64,000 nt of DNA from Lunularia cruciata (GCA_948567375.1 OX419762.1:44373034-44437033); one strand, 5' to 3'. Counted from the stretch's first letter, positions 1 through 12,379 are shown. Translations and numbers: made by a program. The notes: generated from the sequence alone by a model not told the origin.

Positions 1-689
1 CATACTTTTCAACATTTATAGTTTTTGTTTCTTTTCTTATTTGAAGATGAGAGGTGCTACTTTTTTATTTGGAGGAAGAAACCTTGATGTGGACATTATT
101 TGGATCCAACTCCTTATGTGGTAAGGGTACAAAGAAAGTTTCAAGTACAAAGAATGGACCAAGCTAAAGAGAAAAGGTAAAAAGCCTCTAAGCCCAAAGA
201 GTTTTGGAGCTAAGACCATACCAAGAATTCAAACTCTATTTTCATGTAAGTAAACAACAACCACCAGGAACCATTGCTGCCAGCCAAAGAGTTCTCATGT
301 GTGGATATGGACTTCTCACCTACTAAACAACATTGGGAAAAGAGCTCTAACTATAAAATCAAGGGTGGGATGAGTAATCCTTTCTTTTGTTAGAAATTTT
401 CTACAAGAAAAACCATCTTTGGCAAAGGGAAACCTTTGAGTGCAGCCCTAAGAGAGTATAGAAACTTACAATTCTTTGGAGTACACATTCTTCATTTCAG
501 TTGATTTCTTCAAGGAAGATGGTGACAGGACATAGAATGATGAGGAAATCTCTAGTATTAATCCTTGTTTATCTAGTTGGTGGAAAAGCATGCAATGCAT
601 GTTTGAAGTGAATTCCTCTAGAGCAAGCACTTGATATTATTTGATCTAAAAGTGGGATCTTAGCTCACTATTTATGGTTCATGATATGA
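1..689. other. Gene-free decayed sequence
   Basis: AT-rich sequence with stops in all frames. I recognise no domain, terminal repeat or RNA gene here. It lies just upstream of a plus-strand relic of the long-LTR coiled-coil ORF and is probably its decayed 5' part, but that is inference. Confidence 0.4.
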
Positions 690-1534
690 GAAGTAGGAAT
701 CAAGAGAGTGGAAAGTCAACCTACTTGATAATTTACCAAGCAGCCTTCTTTGACCAAATGTATGAAGGAGTAGTGTCAAACTAGGCTTACATGTTCTATC
801 ACCACTCTTGGTTGATGATTCAAGAATTAGAAATGTCACAATTCTTGACAAAAAAAGAGCCACTCCTTTTTCAAGATCAAAATTCCCTACCAAGAAGGTA
901 AGGAAATCTGCAGGTTGTGGATATCTCTTTGGATGAAGGTGAAGCCAAAGACAAAGAGAAAGAAGAAAAGGAGAGCAAAAAGATTACCTTAGAAGAGACC
1001 AAGACAAAAAGAGAAGATGAGCAAGCAAATCTGGAATTTTCTTCAGAAGGTGAAAGGAGTCACCAAGCCAAAGATCAACAAGATTTTGGGAACAAAGAGT
1101 TGACCACTTAACCAAGATTGCCTTTGGAGTTAGAAGAGAAGGAGGTCAAGGAAAGGGTGAATGAGGACAAAGAAATTGGTATCCAAGGAGAAGATGTTCT
1201 TGGAGGAGTTCAAGACAAAGAATATGTGGTGACCAAAGTGTGGCCAACACAAGCTCTCAATAGAGCAACATTCTTGATTAATCTTGTTGTCTCATTTGTA
1301 ATATACTTGCAGGCAATTCTACCCCAATATCAAGATGATTGGCCAGAAGTTAACGATTACATCTTGTTGATAAAGAAGCCACAAGAAAATGAGTTTGCAA
1401 TGATGGCAAAGAAGATCATTTGCAAGGGGAAGAAAAAAATACAAGGTCTTATACAAGGAGGAGTGGAGAAGAGGAGATACATTGCTGCAAGATGTAGAAG
1501 ATTTGAAGAGAAAGAAGACTTTTTGAAAATGTAA
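690..1534 (+). pseudogene. Relic of the long-LTR coiled-coil ORF
   Basis: Around 705-780 the translation contains TYLIIYQAAFFDQMYEGVV, which aligns with TTYVNMQ..VFFHQMFAGVKV in the ORF inside the long LTR at 17775-17830. Downstream, open segments at 917-1111 and 1118-1534 are highly charged (runs of E and K) and predicted coiled coil, as in the second half of that ORF. Stops and frameshifts separate the pieces. Function unknown; it is a decayed copy of a retrotransposon accessory ORF and not a host gene. Confidence 0.55.
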
Positions 1535-2699
1535 AGAAGAGTCAAGACCAAGAAGTCCAAAGATTGCAAGAGGAGAAGAACACTCTTTGGATTGCAAGTA
1601 ATTTTTTCCAAAAGTGGCTTGAGGCAAAGCTACAAGACCAAGTATAGTGGTCATTCAATTTAAATAGGAGATGGGTACCAAACATAGTAAGCAAGCTCAC
1701 TTGCAAATTGTATTTAATGAATACAAGAAAGATAATAGTTTGTGATTAGAGGCCTTCTAAGAAGAATTCAAGAAGGAGAAAAAAGAGTGATTTGCAAACC
1801 AATCAAAGATAATAGAGGAAGTCATGATAGTTCTTTAGGACTTATATGTTACTCCAAAGGAAGTCAAGGAAAAGTTACTTAGAGACTTGGAAGGTCTTTA
1901 GGACCAATTAGTATCCATATCCCAAGAAGCAACAAAAGACATAGTTACAAAACAAAGTTACATGAACTAAAATTGCAAGTGTAGATGTTAGAAAGAAAGA
2001 CCTATGAAGACCCAAAGAACGGATAGATTAGTTATTAGATTTAGAGAATATGTAGACGGAAAGTTCATACAATCTTGTGATACCTTAGTATTAGAAATAG
2101 TAGATTACAAGGAGAGATTAGACCTTCTCCATAGAATATTTAGGGGTGAAAATAGTTCATCACAATAGTATTTTGTGCCAAAGATCCTTCACAAAACAAG
2201 TTCTTCTTAGTTGAAGGTTTTTTATAGTTGTAATCTTTGAAGTAGTAAAATGCTCAAAGATTACAAAGTAAGAAGTTTCTTTGGGGAAGAGTTAACATTT
2301 TACCAAGCCATGTGGATAGCAATTAGCAATGTTAGACCAGCAACACAATATAAGATAAGGATGATAAGACATCCAATATACAATATAGATGCAAGGAAAT
2401 GCAATCTTCATAGATCTTTGGACTTCCTCCACCATTATATTTTCTTCAACCCAAGTAAGAGTTGCTATTTAAAGCTTGAATCCAATGTAAAGACTTCATT
2501 AAGACAATAGACAATGATTAAGTGAAAGTGCAAAAATCCCTTTGTTGGTTTGATTTATTTTGAATATTTTTATTAGGTCTTTGTTGAATAATTGCAAGGA
2601 ATCTTTGTAGTAAGAATTGTAAGAACACACTCTTCACCAAATTGTAGTATTTCAAGGCAAACACATTTATGCCCAAAAGGAGAGAAACTAAGGTAGATG
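1535..2699. other. Decayed sequence, short unrecognised ORF at 2250-2510
   Basis: Purine-rich on the plus strand with words such as CAAAGGAAG and AAGAAG, typical of the coiled-coil relics nearby, but no frame stays open. The 86-codon ORF at 2250-2510 has no motif I recognise and its composition is that of its surroundings, so it is probably fortuitous. Confidence 0.35.
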
Positions 2700-5600
2700 T
2701 CACTTAAAAATCCTTATCCTTACTTCTTTCACTTCTTGTGTAGGAACAACTGCAAAAAGAAAATTTCACCCTCCAAAGTACATCACAAAAATTGACAAAT
2801 TTAAATTCACCATCACTCAAAAATAAATCCAATCAACTCTTGAAAGTGATGTTTCAATTCAAGGACTGATCTCCTTCAAGAGATTGGAATTTTCTTCCTT
2901 TGTAAAAGTCAAATGCAACACTAAAGGAATAGAAATATTCAAGGAAGCTGGTTCACTTTACCAATTAGGATTTGTTTATGCCTTTTAGTATTTCACAAGT
3001 TCACTTTTATCTTTACTTCCAACACTACAGACTCTCATAGGTAGATCAAGGCATTGCTTTCAAGAAAACTTATTTGCCTCTAGGGATCAAACACACAAGG
3101 AGCAAAGTGATGTTGGAAAGATATATAATTGAAAGTAAAACATACAAGAATAGAAAATTCACACAAGGATGATAAAAGTGACAAAGAGCTCAAAACACTT
3201 TCATTTATTAACCATTGAATTGAATACAAGGCATTGTGAACTGCTAGCCTTAAATACTATGCTGTCCAAACCTAAATGTTGCTTGAAAGCAAAATAGCGA
3301 ATGATATGTATTGTCTAAACTGCTACATTGATTGGATCACTAAATCTTCTTGGGTTTGCATCCCATTTTTGAGGGCACTTGAATGATTCCAAAGGAACCA
3401 GAGTCTTTCCTAAAGCTCAATTCCCTTAACTCCTAAGGTTCATATGCATACTTACCAAAATCCTACTTAACTTATCTTTCACTGACTTCAAAGTAAGCTC
3501 AATATAATCTCTAGTTTCTATAGTCATCCTTTGCATTTTATCTCCAAATTCATTGTAACTTCTTCTCATTTCTTACCCTTAATTTTTGAACCTTAATTTT
3601 AAGCTTTGAAGCAATTTTATTTCATTGTTTGCTAAAATATATCTTATAAATTCCTCTAAAATTAACTCTAATTGCTCACATAAACTCTCTACTCTTCCCT
3701 TTGGACTTACCTTTGTTCCTTGTCCTTTAGGCTGTCTGGTTCCTTTGATTCCATTATTCACGTTTATCCATAGAAGTGTGGGATTGATCTCTATACCAAC
3801 TTCTACCTTTTCAACTTGGGTCACCTTTCCTGACATATCTTCTATCCAAAGGGTTGTGATACACAACTCTTGCTGCAACTCTACTATTTTTTGATTTTTT
3901 GCCTTTTGCAATGCCACCCAAACTTGATCATAGTTGATCATTCCTTCTTCTAACTTCCTAAATTTGGCCTTTTCCTTGACTAAGTCTTGTCTGAGTACTT
4001 CCTTTGTAAATTGTACACAAGCTATGTGGTCCATCTAGGCTTTTTGAAGAGTCATCAATTCCTTCTTCACACCCTTTAACTCTTCTTCTTTTGTGGACAC
4101 TTTTTCTACTAAGGTTCTGTTTTCTTCCTTGATCCTATTCAAATCCTTCTTGACGGATCTAACCAAATTTATGCTTCTTCTAGTTCTTGGTTTGCATCTT
4201 CCAACTCTCTAAAGAACAAAAGTTTCACCCACCAATTCCTTTGAAGTATAGTGCATCCATCTTGGCAACTCACTCAAGAATTCCACTCCTTGTTGATATT
4301 CCTCATAGAGGTCAATAAGGAACTGAAAGATTGGGACTATATCTCCTATTAAGGTACTTAGTAGTTTATACTTGCTTCCCTTAGGTTGTTCCTAGTCATT
4401 TTTTTCTTCTACTTCATTTGGCTATGTCAATATGGTTTGTACATTCCTAATAGTAGGCTGTACTTGGGGACTTTTGGTTTGGATTTGGGCATTTCTTCTC
4501 TTTGATCATCTTCTGGTTCATCCACAAGTGCATCCTCATCTAGAAACAGGCCATCTTGTCCCAAATTGCCAAAGTATTGATCTACCTTGGCATCTTCTAT
4601 CCTTGGTGGTGTTAACTTATTTAGGCCTCCTTTAGAGTCTATCCTCTCTCTTGACTTAGCGTCCAATACATCATGTTCATCCCCTCATAGATTGGCCAGA
4701 TCTTCCTACCTTGTCTTCTTCTTGCAACAAAATATCACTACCTTTGGAGATTAGACCGCCTTGCATTTTCCAAAATCAAGCTATCCTTTGGCTATACTAA
4801 ACATTTCCTCCTTTGGTTTCAAGGATCTTTGTCCTTCCTTGATTCACCTTGCTGTTTGTACTCTATATTTGCTTTGTCTACCTTGCATATAGTAACCACC
4901 CAACCCGGTTGAGTTTGGTGGTAACCTTCATCACGGTAGTGCCTCAAGAATTCCTCCTTCTCCTCTTCCATCAACAGTCCTATGCCTATATAGAAATGAA
5001 TCACAAAAGATAGGAGATAGTGGAGGCATTTTTTGAGAACAAGTTATACATCTTACTAATCTTGGTATTGAATATGGTTGCCAAATCCATTGATTTTCTT
5101 ACAAAGAGATATTCAAGAACAAAACCTAACTAACAATCATGTAGGTTGTCCAAATAGGCTTGAAGACCTTGAGCATGACTAAGACTTCTTCCTTTGGGCC
5201 GGATCTTGGGAATTTGCTACATTTCACTCAATTTTGTTATCCTTCTTGCAAGTGAACATGGGTGCCAACATGAAAACACATCTCTTTGCATTAAACATAA
5301 AAGAATCCTGTTGAAGAATGCTATTTATGTAGAGTCTCCTAACACTTGTCTCCAATGTGAATATGTCCATAGAAACAAATTTCCACTTAGGCAAGTCTGA
5401 TTTTGGAAGGTTCACTATTTGATTTCTTGTCCTATCTATATTCAAGTAGCACTAATTCCATAATAAGAGTAACAATCCTTTGCTTTCAAGGAATACCTTC
5501 CTATCAAAAATTTCCCAAGGATCTACCTTAGGCATTTTTAGGTTTAAGGGCTTACCTCTTCCTCAACCTCTACATCATCTCAATGGGTGTGCCATGTTGA

Positions 5601-5850
5601 ATATTCTCTCACTATTTCATTCAGATTTTCCCTTACTTACAAAGGTCTCTAAGTTATTGACCTCACTTCTTATTGCTCTATTGATGGCTATTGATAGAAT
5701 TGATAAAGTGAATGATGGAAGTCAAAGTCTAGCAATCATCTTTACTTGCTTGTTCCTTCTCCACATGTATGGGTAGGTGATGGCCTTATTCATTATTCTT
5801 GTGCCATATTTGCATGAAAACCACTATTGTTGTCCTCTACAATCCTTTGA
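2700..5850 (-). pseudogene. Diverged minus-strand copy of the long-LTR ORF and its 3' flank
   Basis: At about 3025-3105 the text (AGATCAAGGCATTGCTTTC...ATCAAACACACAAGGAGCAAAG) resembles 48400-48435 in the minus-strand long LTR, which gives orientation and homology. The minus-strand ORF at 3579-4034 (151 codons) is a coiled coil with a VEVGIEINP segment comparable to VTEVGIQVSS in the better copies. The minus-strand segment at 4819-5240 contains FKPIWTTYM and HFYIGIGLLMEEEKEEFLRH, aligning with FKLEQTTYV and HFYFGLNLLTAEERHRM of the same unknown domain. The order of the parts agrees with the intact-length LTR at 16818-20506. All frames are broken. Confidence 0.55.
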
Positions 5851-6589
5851 AGAACCACCTTATCTTTATAGGTCAAAGGTTCCTATGTCGTTTGTACTTT
5901 CTTGAATTCATGCTTCCAACGTGTTCATATTTATCCACATGGGAAGATGAGCACATTTAGGTAATGTTTAAATACCTTATGATAGAGTGAGCATTTCTTA
6001 GCCAAGACTCTCTTTTTCTTGTTGTTGATAAGGTCAATTAGTCCTTGGTGTAAATTGAGTCTTTGTGAACCGGATGCCTTTGGATTTCATCATTCCTCTA
6101 GCTTTCAACTAAGAACTTCCTTTAGTTCACCAAAAATATTGAAAATCATCAAAAATTCCTTCAAAATTTGTGGTACCATATGAATCCAAGTGATTGAGTG
6201 TGTGTGATCACATGTACTTGTGGCTAGGATGTGGTCATTGGTAGTCCCAAAGAAGCAATGCCTTGATGGATGTTAGGAGAGAGCTACTATGTTGATAATA
6301 CTCAATAGAAGAAAAGATAAAGAATAGTCACCAATACAAAAATCCTTTGGATAGAGCTGCACCTTTGGAAAGGATGGAATGTAGTCTTTAGAGTATGGAT
6401 CTTTTTAGTTAAAATAGCCTCTTTGTAGTTGATTGGATCATCATATTAAAGATTTAGTAGGAATTGGTCTTTAACAAATGTGATAATTTATTGATTTATG
6501 GATTTTCTACTTTTAGTGGTGTATCAAAATTGGTGTCATTACACTCTTTTAGGAGTGCTTCTTACCCAAGAAGTTAAACAAGTAGAAAT
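5851..6589. other. Gene-free decayed sequence
   Basis: No ORF with a recognisable domain. It leads into an LTR-end-like sequence at 6590-6731 and is probably decayed LTR. Confidence 0.35.
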
Positions 6590-6731
6590 AACGAACTGCA
6601 ATTTGTGACACTTCTCTTTAAATCTAGCTAGTTTTGAATTGTATCTCCAAGGGAACAACCTATTTCTTACCACATTTTGGTTGATATTGGGATACCACAT
6701 CCTTTTGGTAATGTTGTCAAGGATTCACTTT
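6590..6731 (+). repeat. LTR 3' end plus primer-binding-site relic (long-LTR family)
   Basis: TTTTGAATTGTATCTCCAAG followed by GGGAACAACCTATTTCTTACC aligns with the end of the 3.7-kb LTR near 20430-20470. It is followed at 6713-6731 by TGGTAATGTTGTCAAGGAT, which sits where the other copy has its tRNA-Asp-like PBS (20513-20530). This marks the LTR/internal junction of a very old plus-strand member of the family. Confidence 0.45.
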
Positions 6732-8860
6732 GGAGTAGCCAGATACAAAGATTGACAAGGTAATGATGTTAGGGAGTTGAGTACCACACAAAAAAGGAGT
6801 CAGTACTCTTCTGACTTAAGAGCTTCAAGAGAAACTAGAAATGAAAAGTTGAGTGGCATGCAACACAAGAAAGAAAAGCTCAAGAAGAATGTGACAATCT
6901 TGAGAGAAAAATAGTAACAAACACCAATATTCCTTTGGCAATTGTCTTTATAGAAAGGCAAGTTTGGATTAAAGAACATCTTTGGGCAATTGTTCTAAGC
7001 TCAACTTGTTTTGGCTACCTCACCACAATCCAATTTGGAAGAAGAAGATGTTACAAAGTTGAGGGAAGATGCACTCAAGTGGAAATAAAGGAATAGATTG
7101 CATTGCAACCTTCTTTCTTAGGATTAGGTGAAAGTAAAGATTATTTTCCCTTGAGAACATGAGAAATCTTCTTTCATTAATAAATTCAAGACAATCTTGG
7201 TTCCAACAAAGAGATATGGATGTCAATAGACTCTGAATATTTTTGAGCTTGTTAGAAGAAAGCCAAGAATTAGTAAAATCCTACCAATGTAACATATTGG
7301 CCTACATTCATGAATCACTTCCCAAAAAGGTTTTGAGAGCTAGCTATGAGGCAAATGCCTTTGCCACACTAAGGAAGGTGGAATGTAAGAGGAATGAGAA
7401 GTAGTGCAACAACAAGAAAAGGTTCTAGAGCTTTCTAAGTAGAGTGCACAAGAGAAGCACCACCCTACCATATTCAAGTGCATAGGTAGTAGCATAGTTC
7501 TTAGGAGGATTATTAGCAAATATCCTTATCTTTGCTGAAGAATGAGAATATGATACGTTGGCAAAGAGGGTGAAGTCTAAAAAATTGTGCAAACCAGCCC
7601 AATGGAATCTTATAGGGAAGGAAAACCAAGGAAGAAGTTCAAGTATGTGCCAAGGAAGTATGCTTGCAAATGAACATCAACAAAGAGTTATACCACTTAG
7701 GTAGAATGTAGCTCAAGGCACTTGTTACAATTCTGGAGCTTGAGGCCATTGGTCCCTAAATTGCTTAGAGCCTAAGAAGCATATTTGCTACACACTTTTT
7801 TTTTAATTCTAAGGCTCTTGGGCATTTTATGGCAATTATTTGTGATCACCTACTCCAAAGCCACCAGTATGCTCTGCATTTACATAACCTACTAAAAAAA
7901 TATACTAATTGTGATGCTCAACCGTTCCCAAAGTACAATATTTTTGGTTGTTTTGTAGAACTTGGCTACAAAATGTATAGAAATAGTCATTCAATAAAAA
8001 AATTGGGAGGTAGATGATTGTTACCTATTGTTCAAGGAAAAGGAAGATGGTAAGCCAAAAAAACCTTTGGCAAGGAAATATTTGCCCTGGAAGCCCTTCA
8101 TCTTGAAGAAAATCCTTTGTCTTTGGAAGACCTTTGGCTAGAAATATTATTCACCTTGGAAGCCACTTAGCTTAAAGCTTCATGCATAAATATTGCACCA
8201 ATAGATCAAGAACCACAATTAAGGACAATTTGATTATACTAATTGCTCACATGTGTGAGTAGCAATGGCTCACCAAAGGGTGTGCTTACCAAAAGATCAT
8301 CATCATTGGACCAACACAATAAATATATGTCTAGGACTTGGAACCTTTTCACTTTTTGAAGAACCCATCCAGGAAAGATCAATCAATCTCTCTTTATCCT
8401 TGACAATAAACCTCTACTCAATCTCTACATTTCAAGAGAGAGTGGCTATATGAATAGAAGTGGAAAGAGTAAATAAGAGTAGGGATTGATGAGAGGATAG
8501 AAAGAAAAAGAAGTTGCTACCCCATGAAAGATATGCAAGACTTCAAACTTCATCATCAAGTCTCCTAGATTAGTTAAGTAGGGGTTGTACTACAAAGAAG
8601 AACAAGGTCCACACCAATAAGCTCAAATTCTTGATAGGGAATTGGGAACTGAGTGATCATGCAATATTGCATGAGATTCAAGATAACCAAGATCTTGAGT
8701 TGGTAAATTTGAGGGGAACCTCTTTGCTTGGATTGAGGAACGTTGGCAAAGAGTTATGGGGACTAGCAATTCACTCTTAGATGGCATGACCTGGGATAGC
8801 ATGTGGTCTTGACCTAATTTGACCTTTGAGGCAAAATCCAAAGCCACTTTCAGAGATTGG
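6732..8860. other. Decayed internal sequence, nothing recognised
   Basis: By position it would be the internal region of the old plus-strand element whose LTR end lies just upstream, but I find no gag knuckle, protease or RT motif. A 62-codon ORF at 7829-8017 and one at 8265-8453 have no recognised motif. Confidence 0.35.
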
Positions 8861-9860
8861 TAGACAAACAATGGTTGGTCTGTCCCTAAAAATAAAGATC
8901 ATACAAGAAGGATCTTGGTGGAGTCAATCATGAATTTGTTAAAATCCAAATGAAAAACTTACAAAATAAAAGCCAAGCCATTTTTTTTGAATACCTATAC
9001 CAAGGGAACCTTGTGAATTCGGTAGCAATGTTTTGGGTGAGGACTAGAGAATTTGCGGGGTTAATGAACAAAGAAGTTGGGGTAACTCTAGTATCTCCCT
9101 TTGTCATCTATTTTAACCTAGGCATGGGATTGTTGACCATGGAAGAAAAGAAGAAGTACCCAAACCACTTCTTCCTTGAAGGACATTCAAAGAGCAAAGA
9201 GAGAGGGAGAATGCTAATGGTACAAAAATATGCAGAGGTAGATGCAGAGTTTGCCCACATAGGAAAAAATGTGGAAGTTAAGGAAGTCTAAAACACCTTG
9301 GGATTTGAGAAGCAAAGGTAAGAAGATATTGCTATGGAGCACATACTCCAAAAATGTTCTAATACCCTTGCCATGGCAAAGGCAAAGGCCACCAAAAGGA
9401 TAAGGAAATCCTCATAGAAGAGGAAGAAGAAGAAGTCTAGAAAGATGGAAAAGTAGGGATACAACCAGATCCTCCACCTATGATTAGCAAGGAGTCCTTT
9501 GCCAAGATCATCATTTTATCAAACAAGGAGGCAGTCAAAGATCACAAACATGGAGAAGTACAATCCATCCTGCCCATACCTCTCCCCAAACAACCAACTT
9601 ATTGGAGGAAGAAAGAGCACCCATCCTTGGGCACTAGGATCACAAAGCCAGACCTTCTAGCCTAAACAAAAGTATGGTAGAGGGGTTAGGGATGATGAAA
9701 TCTCCTTTATTACCAACCATGAGAGAAGAAGAGTTAAGAGAGGAAGGAGTCCTTTGTGCTGAAGAGGTACTTGAAGCAAAAGATGAAAAATCTTGTCAAG
9801 ATGATATAGGTCTTTAGGCCAAAAGTAAACTTCACAAGGAAGACTTGTAACACCCATTTG
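8861..9860 (+). pseudogene. Relic of the long-LTR unknown domain and coiled coil
   Basis: The ORF at 8950-9291 (113 codons) contains PFVIYFNLGMGLLTMEEKKK, aligning with AHFYFGLNLLTAEERHRM in the long-LTR ORF. In a neighbouring frame just upstream is IMNLLKSK.KTYKIKAKPFFL, aligning with IMAMFKPEQMTYVNMQKAVFF. Charged coiled-coil-like sequence continues to about 9860 (ORF 9480-9665). Frames are interrupted. Function of this protein family is unknown. Confidence 0.5.
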
Positions 9861-10064
9861 TGCATGTGTATGGTATTGTGACATTTAGCTTGGTATTATA
9901 AATACTTGAGAGATATTATTTATATTGAGATAAAGGATGGTTCTACATTAGTCATGATAAGCTAAAGTTAGTCATAGCTAAGATAGTGGAGAACCTTACT
10001 TTTGAGGAAGTGGAAAAGATAACACCACTATTTTGGATTCTAGTGTGTTGACTTGGTATTATTC
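9861..10064. other. Left flank of the chromovirus insertion
   Basis: Decayed sequence interrupted by the insertion at CTAGG; it continues at 15687. No gene recognised. Confidence 0.45.
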
Positions 10065-10069
10065 CTAGG

Positions 10070-10495
10070 TGTAACAATATGAAGTTTAGCGACGAAGTTA
10101 GTCGGGCTTACAAAGTAGCACATAAGACAAATTAGCCTAGCATATTCCGAAAGTATTTAGGAAGCTTCTTGGGAAGCTTCCCGGCTAGCTTAGCTTGCAC
10201 CTCAAGTAAGTAGCTGCTAGAAGGAAGCTTCTAGAAGCTTCCAATTAGCTTAGCTTGCACGCTAAGTAGGCGGCTTCTAGAAGGAAGCTTCTTGAGAAGC
10301 TTCCTAGTTAACTTGGCTTGCACTCTAAGAAAGCAACTTGAGGAAGCTTCTTGAGAAGCTTCTCAAGGGCCTTGTATGCTACCTATAAATACCAAAGTCA
10401 AAGCTCATGCTAGGCATTTGGAGTTTTCCCACATTCAAGTGTCCCAATGTGAGTTTCTATTCTCCTATTTCTCTCCTTGGACTCGGTCTTTAACA
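10070..10495 (+). repeat. Chromovirus 5' LTR
   Basis: Begins TGTAACAATATGAAG and ends TAACA directly before the PBS. It matches the 3' LTR over its length. It contains four roughly 60-bp sub-repeats, each with a pair of GAAGCTTC palindromes, then a TATA box. The same LTR family recurs at 50124-50493, 57827-58311 and 59660-60148. Confidence 0.93.
10161..10391 (+). promoter_or_regulatory. Heat-shock-element-like repeats and TATA box in the LTR
   Basis: GAAGCTTC palindromes occur at 10161, 10173, 10224, 10234, 10284, 10296, 10343 and 10355. The pair at 10224-10241 reads GAAGCTTCTAGAAGCTTC, which is four contiguous nGAAn/nTTCn units in the canonical heat-shock-factor spacing; the other pairs have a wider gap. 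A TATA box (TATAAATA) follows at 10384-10391, with the usual order of enhancer then TATA for U3. Binding is inferred from the consensus only. Confidence 0.6.
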
Positions 10496-10496
10496 T

Positions 10497-10508
10497 TGGT
10501 ATCAGAGC
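10497..10508 (+). other. Primer-binding site, initiator tRNA-Met type
   Basis: TGGTATCAGAGC lies one base after the LTR end. This is the classic complement of the 3' end of plant initiator tRNA-Met used by many plant LTR retrotransposons. Confidence 0.9.
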
Positions 10509-10519
10509 AAGGAATGGGA

Positions 10520-11700
10520 TGGATGGAATTTATGGACCACCAAATCCACTTTTGCCAAACCATTGGGATTTTCATGTCCAAATATTACCAAGCACCGCTT
10601 CATACAATTCATCACCTCACGCTTTGGGCAGGATTTTCTACATATAATCACCGTGTTTGAGGAACCCTTGATACTTCCGGTTGTCACTTATGGAGAAAGG
10701 TGGACGTGCTGTATCTATGTGTTAATCAATTAGATTAATTGGAAGTAGTAGGATAGAGTTGTAGCTATGGCGGCAATACCGGACGTTATCCTTGCGATGT
10801 AGCAACAAATCAAGCACCTTACTTGATTGTTGGATGAACAAGACAAACAACAACAAGAACGTATAGAGAGAGCACCATTCTGAGATAGAGAAGATTATAT
10901 TCAATTTCCAAAATGAAGGTGTTTGAAGGCATGAATCTTCTAGGCACAATGGAGAATTTTTGTTTGATTGCAAATGTTACTTCAAAACCACCAATCTTCA
11001 AGATGAACAAAATAGATTCTCTTGGCTTCTAGCCAATTGGATGGTATGGCAAAAATTTGGTAGCAATTCCGAGTGGAGCAAGCTGAACAACAGATTGTTG
11101 CACCAATCTTCACATGAAAAAAATTCAAGGATGCAATACTTGGTCAATTTCATACTATAAATGCCACCCAAGCCACACAAGATAACTTGACAGAGTTGAA
11201 GCAGATTGGCTCAATAAGAGGCTACATCACACAATTTCAGAATATCATCATGCAAATTCCAGATATACAAGAAGGAGAAGTTCTGGATCGATTTGTGCGG
11301 GGATTGAAGTCACAAACCAAATTGGAGGTGACCATGTGAGAACCACAAAATGTAGAAGAAGCCATGCAATTGGTTGAGCGCTTTGATTCCTTGGTTGCAA
11401 CAACTTGGTCTTGACCTCGACTTACACCAAGCTTACTAGTACAATACACAAAGATGGAAGAACCAACACCAATGGAGATTGATGCTATCCAACAAAGGCC
11501 ACTTGGTGTAGCAGAAAGAGAAAGATTATGAAAAAATAAAGGTTGTTTTTATTGGCATCAAGTTGGACATTGCATAGCTGAATGTCCACTTAGGAATGGG
11601 CGACCTAGACAAGTTGCCCAGATGGAGTTTGTGGAATCAAATGATCAAGAAACAAAGAATACCAGTAGGAGATTTTGAGCTGTCTACTGGGAGATCGATT
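10520..11700 (+). pseudogene. gag of the chromovirus, broken
   Basis: Starts with MEFMDHQ-like sequence; the related minus-strand copy at 59428-59637 starts MDGIYGPP and shares EERWTYCIY with this one, supporting a shared gag N-terminus around 10517-10730. Fragments at 10960-11160 and nearby frames match a retrotransposon gag capsid region. A zinc-knuckle remnant at about 11536-11600 (CFYWHQVGHCIAEC) has the second Cys of CX2CX4HX4C changed to Trp. Multiple stops and frameshifts; not translatable as one protein. Confidence 0.75.
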
Positions 11701-11759
11701 AGTTCCAATGGGATTAAAGGCTTGACCTATGCAAGTTTCCTTCACTTGCAATGTATGAT

Positions 11760-12115
11760 AACTAATTAGGGTTGTAGGATTTTGGTTGATTCTGGAAGTT
11801 CAAAGAATTGAATGTGTATGCAAGTAGCAAAGGAATTGGGTATTTCTATCAAGCTAGTGATTGGAAGTAGTTTGATGATGGCGGATGGTAGAAAGGGTCT
11901 TGCATTCCGCACCTCTCATCCTGTTACCTTCAAGATTGGGAAGGAGTATTTGGAGTGTATGAGGTTAGTAGTGGCACCTCTACACTATGATATCATTCTG
12001 GGTCTACCTTGGCTTGAACGTCATAAGGTTCAATTTGATTGGACCCGACACCAAATTCAAGTACAACATCAAGGTAGGAATTTCCGATTAGGTTGTTTGG
12101 CACCTTCAAAGTAAG
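11760..12115 (+). pseudogene. Retropepsin-like protease of the chromovirus
   Basis: The translation contains ILVDSGSSKN near 11780, the D-S-G active-site loop of retroviral-type aspartic proteases. About 65 residues later comes DIILGLPWL, the conserved second motif of gypsy proteases. The longest open piece is 11812-12114; a stop follows the active-site loop. In this family the enzyme cleaves the Gag-Pol polyprotein within the virus-like particle. Confidence 0.85.
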
Positions 12116-12130
12116 ACACCTAAGAATAAT

Positions 12131-12310
12131 CAGTCCCAAGATGGGAAGTTTGTCAAGAAGGTAACCATAGAGCAAACCTTGAAGGTAGTGGAGTCCCAAG
12201 ATAGGAAGTTTGCCAAGAAGGCAAGCATGGAGTAAGCTTGGAAGAGAGATGAGTCCTTGGAAGGGAAGTTGGTTAGTAAAGCAGCCATAGAGCAAACTTT
12301 GGAGGAAGAT
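12131..12310 (+). repeat. 60-bp tandem repeat, three copies, in the protease-RT linker
   Basis: Three units with exact 60-bp period begin at 12131, 12191 and 12251. Each starts with a variant of CAGTCCCAAGAT or GAGTCCTTGG and ends with a GAGCAAACCTT-like tail. In frame they give a 20-residue charged repeat with an S-Q-D-G-K-F / E-Q-T-L pattern. The period is a multiple of three, so the expansion would have kept the reading frame. Confidence 0.85.
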
Positions 12311-12379
12311 AAGTGTGTATTGGCAGGGTGGATCAAGCCAATTGTTCAAGAACAATCAGAGGAGGGCCAAGAGCCTCAT

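Noticed and set aside
1319..1654. Minus-strand ORFs at 1319-1654 and 1357-1611
   Set aside because: Shadow frames of the plus-strand coiled-coil relic; leucine/serine/phenylalanine-rich as expected for the complement of lysine/glutamate codons.
7829..8017. Possible copia integrase fragment (KYNIFGCFVELGYKMYRNS)
   Set aside because: Only a vague resemblance to the FGC.AY motif region; no catalytic residues and no flanking copia domains.
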